Source: Rebecca billardiae RCC1528 (lineage: Eukaryota > Haptophyta). Taken from it: a stretch of DNA of 64,000 nucleotides. This document shows positions 30,369-41,237 of this stretch, one piece after another. A program made the translations under genes and the position numbers. Every line of letters begins with the position of its first letter. Positions within the stretch are counted from its first letter, which is position 1. The notes below the pieces were generated by a model. The model worked only from the letters and a program-made list of their open reading frames with translations, was not told where the DNA came from and did not search any database. The stretch lies in assembly GCA_965240325.2 (NCBI GenBank), contig OZ251232.1, positions 868,001 to 932,000 of the forward strand, in the 5' to 3' direction.

Positions 30369-30914
30369 GCCCTGGGATCGCGCATGGCGGTCAGCTCATG
30401 CATCAGGCAGGCGAGCACGACAGCAGCCAGGCGCACTGTGAATCGGCCGCGGCCGTCTGCTGGTTCTAGCTCGCCTCTCGGACGAGTGACCGAGACTCGT
30501 CAGCCCACGCCATTTGGTTGTCGGTAGCAAACGGGTGGACTTCCGCTGGCGCTGCTGATGATCAATAGGCTGTCGCAGCAACATATCGTCGCCTGTTGCT
30601 AGCTGGCATCTCTCATCTGCTCAGCGAGCTCTGTGGACTGGGCCGTGCATGCCGGCATGCGACACAGCCACAGGCATGCTGCATGGTTTTGGCAGCCATC
30701 GAGTCACAATGCGACGAATCCTGCCGCCAGACTTGGCATGTGCGCTACCTGCCCGGCAAATGGCAACGCCCCCATCTCAGAGACATGCCAAGTTGTTCTC
30801 GAGTTGCGCTGCACCTGATGACAATACCCGACCTGTGCACTTCGGCTGCTGTGCTGAGCAACACCGTAGGCCGCAACCAGCTTGTCAATCAGATCAGCAG
30901 CGGGGGACGAGATG
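30369..30914. other. Unique spacer of the foldback element
   Basis: Single-copy segment between the arms. A short + frame from about 30596 has no recognised motif; no transposase was seen. Confidence 0.6.
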
Positions 30915-31797
30915 AGCCAGGCTGCGGCCGCGACCGCCCTGCGGCCGCCGAGGGGCAGTTGCATCACTACGTGACACCCGCGCGCGCTCGCGAGGCCGAC
31001 ATGGCACCGCATGTCCCGGTGCGCATGGCCGGCGAGCCGGCGGCTGGAACCGGCCGCGCCCTGCGATCGCACCGCCTGCCACGCCGCGGAACAGCTTGGC
31101 CGCGGAGGTACACATCGCTGGCCAAGCGCCAGGCGGGGCGCAGAGCGCGGGCATCATGCCATCCACGAGCCAGGCACGCAGCGCCACGCCTCGTGCGCGC
31201 AGTGCACAGCCCACTCGACGACGCCGGGCGCACGTGGGTCAGCTGGCTGTGTGCTGGCGGCTGCGCAAAGCGCGCGACGCGCACCGCCGAGACCGTGCAC
31301 ACGCGCGGCGCCACGCGAAGCTGAGAGCACGCGTGTGACATGTGCTACGCCATACGACGCATCGCTGCGTCTGGGGCGTTCAACGTGCCTCGCCGCGCGC
31401 GTGCGCTTTTGCCTCCCAGCGCACGCATGGCGGCTCGCGAAGCGCGTGCGCCTGCCGCAGCGGCGAGGAAGGGCGTGCGCACGCGCGCGATCGGCGCGGA
31501 TGGACCCTTGTACCTCAGCGCCGATGCGCAGCCGCGTGAGTCGCGTGCCACGCGTCGGTGCGACGTGCGAGGAGGCGCAAGGCGCCTCGGCGCGCGCGGC
31601 GCCTACTATCTCGCGCTTTCCCCGTATGTGGAGATCGACCTCAGCCGGCCTCGGCTCGGCTGAGGTCCGACCTCAGCCGCCAGCGCAGCCGCGACCCCAG
31701 CCGAGCACGATTTCCCTGAAGGGGTCTCCGGACCCGTCGACCCCGAATTCGGCGTGGCTTGTGCCGACGACGCCGGCGCAGGTTGGACGGCGGCTTG

Positions 31798-33423
31798 ATG
31801 CCGCGAGCGCTGCTCGCCCTCGTGCTGGTGGCAGGGCACAGCACTGCCGCATACAGCATTGCAGCGCCCGCACGAGCTCCCAGTCATCGCCTACGCAGTG
31901 TGCGCGTCTTACCTGCGCCGCGCGCGAGCCAGTCGGGCCGAGCGCACTGCAAGGCTCGTGAGAGCGCTGATGAGTCAGTCGCCAAGTCCGACGCGGACGA
32001 GCTCCCAGCGGGACGCGCCATCTGGCGCTCGGCCCTCCCGCTGTATGGCGCGTGCCTCTGCGAGCCCACGCTCACGCTGATCGACACAGCGTGCGTGGGC
32101 AGCCTCGGGCAAGCCACGACCGTTGGGCTCGCCGCGCTCGCGGTGAATGGCGCGGTCTTCGACGTGGCGGCGAACATATTCGCCTCGCTCTGCACGGCGT
32201 CGACGAACGTCGTCGGCGTTGCGAGCGCGCGTGGCGACCGAGAACTGCGCCGCGCCGTGTCCGTCTCCCTCGCCGTTGCGGTCGTGGTCGGCTGCGTCTC
32301 GGGCGCCGCACTCCTCGGCGTGTCGGGTCCGCTCGCGACACGAGTCTTTGGGCTGGCCAAGTCGCCCGACGTCGCGCGCCGCGCCCTGTCGTACATGCGC
32401 ATCCGCGCCGCGTTCACGCCGGTCGTGTGCGTCAACTACGTGCTCTACGGCGTGCTGCTCGCGCGCGCGGACACGTCGATCGCGGTCCGCGCTGTGAGCC
32501 TCTCCGCGCTGGTGAACATCGCGCTGGACGTGCTGCTGGTGGGCGTGGCGCAGCTCTCGACGAGCGGCGCGGCCGTCGCCACAGTCGCCGCGCAGATCGC
32601 GGTGTGCAGCACGCTCCTCGGCCACGTGCGCCGCACGCTGCCGCCCGCCGAGGCAGCGGCCGGCGCGGGGGACGCCGCGGCGGCTGCGGGCTCGCGCTCG
32701 GCCGCAGCAGCGCGCTGGCCACGGCCGACGCTCGCCGAGCTGCGCCCGTTCGGCGCCGTCTTCGGAGCGGTCGGGCTCGGCACGCTCACCACCTCGGCCG
32801 TGCACGCGTGCGCCGCGCGGCTCGTCGCGTCGAGCGGCGAGGTCGCCGCCACCGCCGCGCACCAGGTTGGCTTCCAAGCGGTTTCGCTCCTCTCGTGCAC
32901 AGCCATCCCCCTCAACCTGGCGGTGCAGGGGCTGCTCGCCTCCGCGGCGGGCGCTGGCGCGCGCGCGCGCGTGCGCGAGCTCGTGCGCGCGGCGCTCCGC
33001 CAGAGCGTGGCAGTCGGCGGGCTCGCCGCCGCCATCGCGTGGGCGATGCTCGCGCGGTTCCCGTCCGTGCTCACGCGCGAGGTGGCCGTCGCGGCGCGGC
33101 TGCGCGGGCTCGTGCCGCTCTGCGCTGCGACGGCGTACCTCTGGTGCCAGACGACGGCGCTGTACGGCGTGTTCGTCGGGCTGCGGCTGCTTGGGCCATT
33201 CCTGCGCGTGCATGCCCTCAGTGCCGCCGGTGCGCTCTGCGTGCTCCTCGGCGGCCGCTTCACGCGCCCCGACGCCCTCGTGCACGCGTGGACGGGCGCG
33301 GCGCTGTACTCGGCGCTTCGGCTGGCCTTCTATGCGCCGAGCGTTGTGCGTGTGCTCGCTCGAGGCGGGGCTGAGGCCGAGCCGAGCACGAAGCCTCAGC
33401 CTGGTCCCAGTGACACCACCTAG
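31798..33423 (+). CDS. MATE-family efflux transporter, DinF-like, probable plastid targeting
   Basis: Single exon, ATG at 31798, 541 residues. A hydrophobic signal (MPRALLALVLVAGHSTAAYS) is followed by a Ser/Arg/Ala-rich transit-like stretch to about residue 55, the bipartite look of proteins sent to a secondary plastid. The remainder has about 12 hydrophobic segments of the MATE fold: an early PLYGACLCEPTLTLIDTACV (P...EP.....D, typical of DinF/eukaryotic plastid MATEs), a middle loop rich in Ala at about 295-310, and a second half starting near LRPFGAVFGAVGLGTLTTSA. These antiporters export organic compounds using H+ or Na+. The substrate is unknown. The foldback element ends 70 bases upstream and may have displaced the promoter. 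Confidence 0.88.
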   Translation: MPRALLALVLVAGHSTAAYSIAAPARAPSHRLRSVRVLPAPRASQSGRAHCKARESADESVAKSDADELPAGRAIWRSALPLYGACLCEPTLTLIDTACVGSLGQATTVGLAALAVNGAVFDVAANIFASLCTASTNVVGVASARGDRELRRAVSVSLAVAVVVGCVSGAALLGVSGPLATRVFGLAKSPDVARRALSYMRIRAAFTPVVCVNYVLYGVLLARADTSIAVRAVSLSALVNIALDVLLVGVAQLSTSGAAVATVAAQIAVCSTLLGHVRRTLPPAEAAAGAGDAAAAAGSRSAAAARWPRPTLAELRPFGAVFGAVGLGTLTTSAVHACAARLVASSGEVAATAAHQVGFQAVSLLSCTAIPLNLAVQGLLASAAGAGARARVRELVRAALRQSVAVGGLAAAIAWAMLARFPSVLTREVAVAARLRGLVPLCAATAYLWCQTTALYGVFVGLRLLGPFLRVHALSAAGALCVLLGGRFTRPDALVHAWTGAALYSALRLAFYAPSVVRVLARGGAEAEPSTKPQPGPSDTT

Positions 33424-33954
33424 ACTGTCACCGTGGGCAAGGCTGACTGATGATCCGGGCTCAGACTTTCGCGGTTGTGGGCTGATGTCCGGACGACGGA
33501 GCGTCCGGTGCGCATCCGAGGCACGCGGCGGCGCAGCCGAGCGGAGCGCAGCGCGTCCCTCCGCGCGACTCGAAGCTTTTTGGCGACGAGCTTAGCGCGG
33601 TGCGTGGCATCGGCGGGCGTGGCGCGCCGCAGCTGCGCGCACCGCGATCGCCACCGCGCCGCTGCTGCTCGCGCACCCGAGCGCGCGCCACCTGCTCGTT
33701 GCGGCATGCGCGAGCGGCTCCCGCGAGCAGCTCCGACAAGCGAGCAACGCGCGGCACGAGCCCGAGGCTGAGTCGCGGCTCGCACACGCGCGGCGCCCCT
33801 GCGCGTGCTGCCCCTCCCACGCTCGTCTCGCGCGCTCTTCCCGCGCTGATCGAGGCAGGCGTCGAGCTCAGCGCCTCACGAGCTCGTGCAGCCACCCCTG
33901 GGCGCCCACGACGCCAGCGTCAGCAGCAGCCAGCGCGTATTCGCTCCCGGTCCG
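33424..33954. other. Intergenic between two + genes
   Basis: Very GC-rich, with open frames on both strands but no recognised motif. It carries the MATE 3' end and the promoter of the RRM gene. Confidence 0.45.
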
Positions 33955-35164
33955 ATGCCCCGCAACCTTTTCGTGAGCGGCATCGCCGAGCAAGTCCAGA
34001 AGCGCGACCTCGAGGACGAGTTCGGCAAGTCAGGCCCCGTATTGAACATCGATGTGAAGGTCGGCTTCGCCTTCATTGAGTACCAGAACGACGCGGACGC
34101 TGAGGGTACGTACGGCGCCTGTGGCGGCGCCTGCGGCCTGTGATGGGCTGACGCGATAACAGCGTGCACTCGCCGCACCCGCGTGAGCCGAGCCCGCACC
34201 CGCCCCGCGCCGGCCGTCCGCGGCCGCCTGACCCCGCCGCCCTCGCAGATGCGATGCAGCGGCTGCACAACGCCAACTTCTTCGGCCGCGTCCTCCGCGT
34301 CGAGTGGGGCAAGAACAAGGACGGCACCGGCGGCACGGCAGTCGGCTACCTCGGGCAGAACCGGGTGGCGTCGGCGGCCGCCGGCGGCGACCGGCTGTAC
34401 GTGGGGAACCTGCCGATGGAGTGCTCGCGTGACGACATTCAGAACCTCTTCGGCGAGTTCCGCCCGACGGACGTGCGCGCCGCGCTGCGGCGCCGCGTGC
34501 GCCCGCGCGTGCACCCGCGCGTGCGCGTGCCAGCGAAATCACCATCCGCTGACCGTTGCCGCCCGGCTCCGCTTCGGTGCGTGCGCAACTGCACGGCCGC
34601 GCCGCCTCGCTGCGCCGCGCCGCGCCAGGTTGACCTCCACAACAAGGACAACCTCAGCCGCCCGCCCGCCTTCTGCTTCCTCACCTTCGGCGACAACCGC
34701 TCGGCCGACGACGCGATGCGCGCGCGCGATGGGCACGAGTTCATGGGCCAGCGCATCCGCGTCGAGTTCACGCGAGGCTCGGCGAACCGGGCCGGCGGCG
34801 GCGGCGGAGCTGCCGGGGGGCCGCCGCCGCCGGCGTACGGCGGCGGCGGCGGCGGCTATGCTCGCGGCGGCCCGCCGTACGGCGGCGGCGGGGGCGGGTA
34901 CGGCGGCGGCGGTGGAGGGTATGCCGGCGGCGGGTACGGCGGAGGCGGCTATGGCGGCAGCGGCGGCTACGGCGGCAGCTATGGCGGCGGCAGCTACGGC
35001 GGCGGCGGCGGGTACGGCCCCCCGGGGTACGACCGGGCGCCGCCGGACGACCGGTACGGCTACGGCCCGCCGCGTCGCGACTATGGCCCGCCGCCCGTCG
35101 ACTACCCGGATTACCCGCCGGTGCGCGAGCGCGAGTACGAGCGCGCCGGCCCTCCGCCCATGTA

Positions 35165-35195
<31 letters not shown>

Positions 35196-35507
35196 CGGTA
35201 CGACCGTGGCGGCGGGTACGACCGTTACGGGTACGACCGGCCCGTGGCGCCGCGGCGGCGATATGACGACGAGGACGAGCGTCCCCGCCGGCGGCGCGAC
35301 GACGACGACGACGACGACGGCGAGCGCCGGCGCAGCAAGAAGACTCGCCGCCGCGACGACGACTACGACGACGAGGACGATGACCGGCGCGAGCGCCGGC
35401 GCAGCAAGAAGCGCGACTCGGACGACGAGTCTGAGGACGACCGGCGTGAGCGCAAGAAGAGCGGCTCGAAGAAGGCGTCCCGGCGCGACGAGGACGATGA
35501 CGCGTGA
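33955..35507 (+). CDS. Two-RRM, Gly-rich, charged-tail splicing-factor-like protein
   Basis: Three exons, 33955-34105, 34249-34472 and 34629-35507 (junction phases 1 and 0), give 417 residues. RRM1 (about 2-76) carries NLFVSGI and VGFAFIEY and ends GRVLRVEWGK. RRM2 (about 98-174) carries RLYVGNLP and AFCFLTFG. Then follow about 95 residues of GGGGY-type repeats, a Pro/Tyr/Arg-rich section, and a tail alternating Asp/Glu with Arg and RRRSKK blocks. Introns split both RRMs. This layout fits SR-type or hnRNP-like factors acting on nuclear pre-mRNA. The exact orthologue is not assigned. The ATG at 33955 sits at the RRM1 start. Confidence 0.85.
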
Positions 35508-36003
35508 GCGGGCGCGCACGCGTGGTGCGCGGCGGGCGCGGCACGTGCGCCGCGCGGCGCATTCGCGGCGGGCATCAGCCGCACTGCGCCATGCTGCACC
35601 GCTCGAGCACGCGCAGAGCCGCGTGGTGCGCGCTGGCCACCCCGCGCAGCGTGCAGGTCTGCGTGCACGCTGGGCGGCACCACGTGGTCCACGATCAGCG
35701 GCGCGCCTCGGTCATTCGCGCGGCACGCGCTAGCGCGCTGCTGTCAGCGCCGTGTGCCTAGCTCGCACAACGATGTGCCTGCAGCAGCATGGGCTCACGA
35801 AGCTGTGGCTCCGGCGGCAGCGTGGCGTCCTGATCTCCCCTTGGCTCCTGCCACCTGCTTTCTAGCTGGCTTTGACCGTGACTGAGCATCCAACAAGCAC
35901 GACGCTGTTGCCACGGGATTTGAGGAGTCGGGACGACGCGGCAAGGGGCTCCCGTCTCACGCAGCATCTGTGCATCATGAATTAGTATATATAAGTCAAT
36001 ATA
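35508..36003. other. Intergenic
   Basis: Downstream of the RRM gene, becoming AT-rich at 35980-36003 where the next transposable element begins. No gene was recognised. Confidence 0.5.
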
Positions 36004-36671
36004 TGTCGGATGAGTTCAAGAGCCGCGAAACGACTGAGCTATTTGCTTCGCGCGAACCAAATAGCGCTGCTCGTCGTCAGTCGTTTCAGCTCGCGGCTCT
36101 TGTCTCTCACTCTCTTGAACTCCCGCCTCGGACCTACCGAGTACCGTAAGTCCCCTGCTGCGTTGGACACCGTCACCCCGCGACGGGCCAAGGGGCTGTA
36201 GTCCTGTAGTCCGCCAGTGATGTTCTGACGGATTTCGTATATTGTTGTCGAGCAGGTTTTTCTCTCCCCGCCTGGTCTCTCCCAGGTGTTCCACCCTGCG
36301 TGCTCGTCTGCTCTCTGGCTTCGTAGAGACTCCGTCTTTTGTGGGCGGTGATGAGCCCTTCTTGCTGCTGTGGCTTTGTAGTGAGGCTCTTTTTGTGTCT
36401 TTGTTGTTGACCCGGGCGACTGTACTCTGTAGCTACCCGGAGGTTGCGCGTCGCGGACCGTGCTCGTTTTCTGTCGTCTTTCTTTGTCGTGGTCATCATT
36501 CTTCTTCGTGCTCCCCTCTTTTCGTTCGTCTTTTTGCCGATCGACTCCTCGCTATTTTTATTCCCCCCGGAGCCGCGAGGCTCTCGCGAGGTCGAAAGCG
36601 CTTCGCGTGAAAGGCCAAGAGTTGCGAACCAAATAGCTCAGTCGTTTCGCGGCTCTTGAACTCCTCCGACA
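36004..36671. mobile_element. Non-autonomous TIR element (668 bp)
   Basis: Terminal inverted repeats of about 42 bases begin TGTCGGATGAGTTCAAGAGC on the left and TGTCGGAGGAGTTCAAGAGC on the inverted right end. They continue through CGCGAAACGACTGAGCTATTTG. ATATA on both flanks is a possible target duplication, though the site is low complexity. The left end also contains a second inverted copy of its own sequence (36044-36120), able to form a hairpin. The interior has no coding capacity. Confidence 0.75.
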
Positions 36672-37294
36672 ATATATATATCCATTTACCCATTATAACT
36701 ATCCGCCACACACACACACACACACACACACACGTGTGTGTGTGTGACGACAGACGAGTCACCGACCGCTGCACCCACCGCCACGCCAGTTCCTGCTGCC
36801 CCCCTCCTGCCCTCCACGAGGACCGAGACTCGCCCCCGGGCGACGACTTGGACGACGAGGAGCTGCCGCAGCAGCTGGACGAAGCGCACCCTGGACGACG
36901 CCGCGCCCGCAGCGCCAGCCGCCGCCAGCCAGCCAGCTGGCTCGAGCGGCAGGCACGTACGCGACCGCCCGGGGAGCACGGGGCAGGCTCGACCAGCTGC
37001 TACCAGCGGCTGAGACTGCCAGCAGAGTGCCAGCTGATATCCGGACCTGCACCATCGCCCTCGTCGCTCGGGGCACAGCAGGGCCATGCGAGCCGCGCAG
37101 CGCAGGTGGATCGCGCTCCAGCAGCTCAAGGCCGCGCTCAAGCAATCCGATCGCGGTGCAGGCTATGCTCTGCCACCAACGCCGACTTCGTCATTCGTGA
37201 CTTACTTCGTGTCGACGATCGGGCACTGCCGCTGACGAATCAGGAGACCCGCGTCGTCCTACCTGTGTCGTCAAATCAATAAATCATAGAATGA

Positions 37295-37338
<44 letters not shown>

Positions 37339-37389
37339 CGGGCTCCGGCTCCGGTTCGGACCCCCTGCGGCAGTACGGTACTGTATAGG

Positions 37390-37436
<47 letters not shown>
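36672..37436. other. Unassigned region with microsatellites
   Basis: Contains (CA)n/(TG)n at 36707-36744, (TA)n at 37303-37335 and (TA)n at 37392-37438. An open + frame (to about 37282) has no recognised domain. A GGCTCCGGCTCCGGTTCGGA word at about 37340 resembles the end of the inverted-repeat element near position 130. Confidence 0.5.

Positions 37437-37438
<2 letters not shown>
37392..37438. repeat. (TA)n microsatellite
   Basis: About 23 TA units immediately before composite repeat copy X. Confidence 0.95.
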
Positions 37439-37441
<3 letters not shown>

Positions 37442-38095
37442 TAGCCGTCCTCGTGAACGCCGACGCCAACTGCTGGCCGAAGGTGGGCACGCCGCCTGGC
37501 ATGTCGATGCCGAGGCGGCTGCGTGTGTTCCTACTCAGTGGGATTTACGTGTCCTCATGCCTTGGCGAGCGGCAGCAGATGCGGTGGGCATGCCGCTCGC
37601 CGTCGACGAGACGCGGTGCGTGAGTGATCCCGCGCGGACGTCCGCTGACGGAAGGCTGAGCGCCTGCGGACTCGTCGACTGAACCTCCACCTGACCGCCC
37701 GGGAGCAGCACTGCTGGGGACCTAACCTGAAAAACCCAATCGTGTTGGGAGGCAGGGGGTCACATGAGCCCTAAGTGCAGCGCCGCAAGACCGGGCGGTC
37801 GGACGGCGGGTGTTGTGATCCCGCCGCCCGAGCACCAGACCAACGGGCCCTGGGTGGGCGGGTTGCCGAAAGATGTTGGTCGGTGCACGCGACGCGCCAC
37901 CCGCGTGCGAGCCGCCGCCGCCGGCGACGCAGGACGAGCTTGGCTGGAGCCATCTCGCACGCCGCGCCTGGCGAAGCAGGCGGCAGAGGCCGGCGCCGGA
38001 AATCGATCTCCTGGGCGGCAGAACAACCCGGACAGACTGTTTGTCCGGGAGCAGCGCCCTTTGAGGCGATGGTCTGGTAGAGGGCGATGTGGCTG

Positions 38096-38404
38096 TGTCA
38101 GGGAACGCGTCTTGAGGCTTGACGGTCGAGTCGGGCGACGAGCTTCGGCTTTTGTTTGCGGTGAGGAGCACAGCTTGTTCGTGGTGCTCGGCTCATGTTT
38201 CCGCGTTCATTCAGAATCATCTGGAATACTTCGAGATGCCGCCGCCAGCCATGCTGTCCTGCTGTATTTTAGGATGAGGTTCAGGTTGATTTTGGAGGAT
38301 TTTGTGCGAGCGCCGCCGCAGCGGTCGCGCCGCCACTGTGTGACTGCGAGTAAAATGTTGGATTGGAAATTGGAAATCACTGTAGATTGGCGATTCCTTT
38401 GACA
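38096..38404 (-). repeat. 3' LTR
   Basis: The 309-base downstream LTR, bordered by the polypurine tract at 38405 and the GGCTG duplication at 38091-38095. Confidence 0.93.
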
Positions 38405-38416
38405 CCCCCCCTCAAT
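38405..38416 (-). promoter_or_regulatory. Polypurine tract
   Basis: On the - strand a GAGGGGGGG-type purine run directly abuts the 3' LTR, the standard priming site for plus-strand DNA synthesis. Confidence 0.8.
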
Positions 38417-38669
38417 CCAATATGCGCTCGTCTGTGAGGACTAAGCTTGGATTATGAGTGATTTTGGGCTTGGTATTGTTTGTGCATCTGTGTGCATGAG
38501 TGAATTGGAGTCAGTAATGGTTGCCAATGCCAGGATACGGGTCATGTGCTGGGACTTCCGTGTGACGGTTTTGGGTAACCCGAGTCAGTCCTGGGCTTAT
38601 TTGCACCATTTGTTCACTCTTTGGCCTTGATCTTGGACCTTGTTATTGGGCTATGCCCTGCCTTGATAT

Positions 38670-41237
38670 TTAATCATAGGCATCCGGAGCAGGAATATCC
38701 AGGAAATGGATACGCTCCTTGGGAAATTTGTTGGCTCCCTTGTTTTTGCCTTTGTTGTAATTGTTGGCCTTGGGGCGTAGCTCTGGGTGGAGCCTCCAAC
38801 ACTGCTGGGCAGTATGGTTCTTGAGACCACAGTGAGTGCACCGTTTGCCGGTGTCCGAGTTATTCGGCCCGCTCTCGCCATTGGCTGGAGCCTTTTGGGC
38901 CTGAGCGGCGAACACTTCGGCGCCCTCAAAGTCACCGCGTCGCCGCGTGCCTTGCTGATAATCAGCATTTTGGCGTATCTTGGAATAGTTTTCGGTCTCT
39001 CTCCCCTTGGTCTGATGGAGTAGCTTCATTGAGCCGTGCCGTTTGTAGGCATCTTCCATCTGGGCCATTATCTGGTCAGTGTTATCCACACATTGCTCGG
39101 GCGTGAGCGCTCCGAAGTGCGAGATAACTGACTCGTAGACTTGGGGATGGTCGTGCATGCTGTTATACAGCTTGAAGACCAACATCGTAGCATCGTCCAG
39201 ATTCCCATATCGAGATGAGCGGACTTGCTCGACGGATTTCTTGATAATGTCCGATGCGCCAATGGGCGACACCTTTGTCGGGTATAACTTCAGGAATTCA
39301 TCCCTGAGTTCGGACATAGTTGTGATCTTGAGCTCGCGCTCAAATATCTGTAGCAGCAGCGCCAGATCCAAGTAGTTCTTGGTCGGATCGCTGATGTGCA
39401 GCTTCGATTCCAGATAGGCGAATAACTGAGGCTCGATAGAGTCCTTCAGCTGCTTGAATATCGCTGCCGCAGATCGATCGTAGACCGATCCGATCTTGTT
39501 GGCGTCAGCGTTGTCAGCCTTGTATGGGTCGATTTTGGCTGCGTCTTTCACCCATTTGTCTTTGGCAATGAGTTGAAAGCCGGATAGCTTGCTATCCTTG
39601 GGCTCCATTATGTCAGGTGTGACATCTGAGGATTTGCCCTTGTAGTAGGTGCTCACTTCTGCGAGTGCATCCCGTATCGCGCTGTGTACCGCGCGCTTGG
39701 ATTTCAGAGCCGACTGTGTCAGCTTGTGTGTGGCGGGTGTATCCACTCCTGCCGAGGATTCGCGTGCCATGAACACACGTTCCTTCTTGGTTGGATTAGA
39801 GTCTGTGACTCCTCCTTCGATGACTATCCAGTCACGTTTCTTCGACTCAAGTGCATTGGTCGATGTGTCGCGCGCGCTCTGTGGCGATTCGCGCTCTACC
39901 TTCGAGCGAGGAGTGACCCTCGTCGAGGCTGTGGTGCCTTCTTTGGGCTTCTTCACGCTCGTTCTGTCCAGCGGTGATGCATGTGCATCCGCGGCAGCTT
40001 CGGCGGAATACTCTTCCTTGCAAGAGTGTGGCGTTGTGATGGCTGACGCAGCAGATGCATGCGCACGCGCGTCGCGCTCGCCAACTTGGTTTTGCTGCGG
40101 CTTTGCCGTCAAGCAGGTGTATGATGCCCCCCCTGCATCGCATGCGCTTCCTACGTTCGACGCGAGTCGATACGTGCCAGACGAGGACTCTGCCGTCTCT
40201 GCGGCGGTCATCTCGCGGCTGCTTGTGTCGCTCGTGGCGAGCAGCTCGGCTTCGGAAGCCATCGTGAGGCTGGTAATTTTGGGGTAAACGTATTTGTTTG
40301 GGTCAGGCGCATCAATAATAAATGCGGCCGCTGACTTGATGCTTGAGCTCGCTGTGACAGAGTCACGTGTCGTAGCATCTTGGAGCATAGTTTGCTCTGC
40401 CAGACCATACAGGTCGTTTGCGTCGCACTCATCGGTGCTAATGTCCTCGTTCGATCGGTCAGACTCAGACACAGTGTCATGCGCGCGAGGCTGCAGACTG
40501 ACTGCGGCGGTGGCACGACCTGCGCTGTCACAGGCGGCGGCCAGATGGCCAGCACGCGGAGCAGCGTCGGCAGGCTCGAGGGCCTCGACGGTCGGAGCGG
40601 CATCAGCGGCAGCAGCGTCGAGCGCTACATCTGCCCCGGAACGCTCGGTGACCTCGTTCGATGACTCGGAGGCCGCAAGGCACTCCTTGAGCTGCGGGCT
40701 CTCAGCCGCGCGCTCTTGAACCGCGCTCGCGGGCGCAGAGTCCCGGGCGGTAGTTGTTGAGATCCCCTGCGCAACGACGTGCGTGCGGATGGAGTGGCGC
40801 GATGGCGGGGGATGCGAGCGGCAACGCTCCTCCTCACCGCGCTGTGCGCGAACCTCCTCCTCAAGGTGATCCTTGATTGACTCGGCATGAATCTGGTCAA
40901 CACGCGGTGCGATCGCACTCGACGCGTGGCTGCCTGAGTACAGGTCAGCGGTGTTGCCAGGCCCGTAAGCGCTGGAGATGGGCTTGCGGAGAAGCGTGAG
41001 CTTCTCGCCTTGCCGGTTCTTCTCAGCCTGCATGCCCCTCAGGGCAGCGGCGAGGTAGTCTGGCGTGCGCTTGCGCGCGATCGCCGATGAGCCGCGCGGC
41101 ATTGCCGCGCGCTCTGCCACGCCTGGCTTCAACCCAATGAGGGGAGCAACTGGGGCGGGCTGATGGCCGTTCACGTCCTTGCCGCTGTTCTCGTCGTCTC
41201 CATCCTTGCCCAAGTTCTCCCAGCACCGTGCTAGCAT
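38670..41237 (-). CDS. gag: Retrotransposon Gag with CCHC zinc knuckle
   Basis: An 855-residue capsid/nucleocapsid-type protein in one open frame. The first true ATG (41237) has its A as the last LTR base and its TG as the first internal bases, so no leader remains. The N-terminal half is long, Ala/Ser/Asp-rich and low complexity. The C-terminal third is a Copia-type Gag core: LFAYLESKLHISDPTKNYLD, then a helical stretch, then a nucleocapsid knuckle with spacing CTHC-x4-H-x4-C (about 799-812). The protein ends DIPAPDAYD at 38670 without fusing to pol. An intact reading frame and identical LTRs suggest recent activity. Confidence 0.88.
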   Translation of the reverse strand: MLARCWENLGKDGDDENSGKDVNGHQPAPVAPLIGLKPGVAERAAMPRGSSAIARKRTPDYLAAALRGMQAEKNRQGEKLTLLRKPISSAYGPGNTADLYSGSHASSAIAPRVDQIHAESIKDHLEEEVRAQRGEEERCRSHPPPSRHSIRTHVVAQGISTTTARDSAPASAVQERAAESPQLKECLAASESSNEVTERSGADVALDAAAADAAPTVEALEPADAAPRAGHLAAACDSAGRATAAVSLQPRAHDTVSESDRSNEDISTDECDANDLYGLAEQTMLQDATTRDSVTASSSIKSAAAFIIDAPDPNKYVYPKITSLTMASEAELLATSDTSSREMTAAETAESSSGTYRLASNVGSACDAGGASYTCLTAKPQQNQVGERDARAHASAASAITTPHSCKEEYSAEAAADAHASPLDRTSVKKPKEGTTASTRVTPRSKVERESPQSARDTSTNALESKKRDWIVIEGGVTDSNPTKKERVFMARESSAGVDTPATHKLTQSALKSKRAVHSAIRDALAEVSTYYKGKSSDVTPDIMEPKDSKLSGFQLIAKDKWVKDAAKIDPYKADNADANKIGSVYDRSAAAIFKQLKDSIEPQLFAYLESKLHISDPTKNYLDLALLLQIFERELKITTMSELRDEFLKLYPTKVSPIGASDIIKKSVEQVRSSRYGNLDDATMLVFKLYNSMHDHPQVYESVISHFGALTPEQCVDNTDQIMAQMEDAYKRHGSMKLLHQTKGRETENYSKIRQNADYQQGTRRRGDFEGAEVFAAQAQKAPANGESGPNNSDTGKRCTHCGLKNHTAQQCWRLHPELRPKANNYNKGKNKGANKFPKERIHFLDIPAPDAYD

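Larger units (their letters stand above)
29438..31728. mobile_element. Long inverted-repeat (foldback) element
   Basis: Two arms of about 813 bases, 29438-30368 (after removing a 118-base insertion) and 30915-31728, are nearly identical in opposite orientation around a 546-base spacer. The outer ends begin GAGACCCCTTCAGGGAAAT. The 5 bases CGGAC occur on both flanks (29433-29437 and 31729-31733), consistent with a target duplication. Open frames occur in the arms but match no recognised transposase. The element ends 70 bases before the MATE start codon. Confidence 0.8.

Noticed and set aside
36656-37282. + frame of 208 codons near 36.7-37.3 kb
   Set aside because: It starts in TA/CA microsatellite DNA and has no recognisable domain; kept only as unassigned sequence.
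37722-38171. Second gag-like start in the 3' LTR
   Set aside because: It is the LTR copy of the sequence upstream of gag and runs into the host repeat, so it is not a separate gene.
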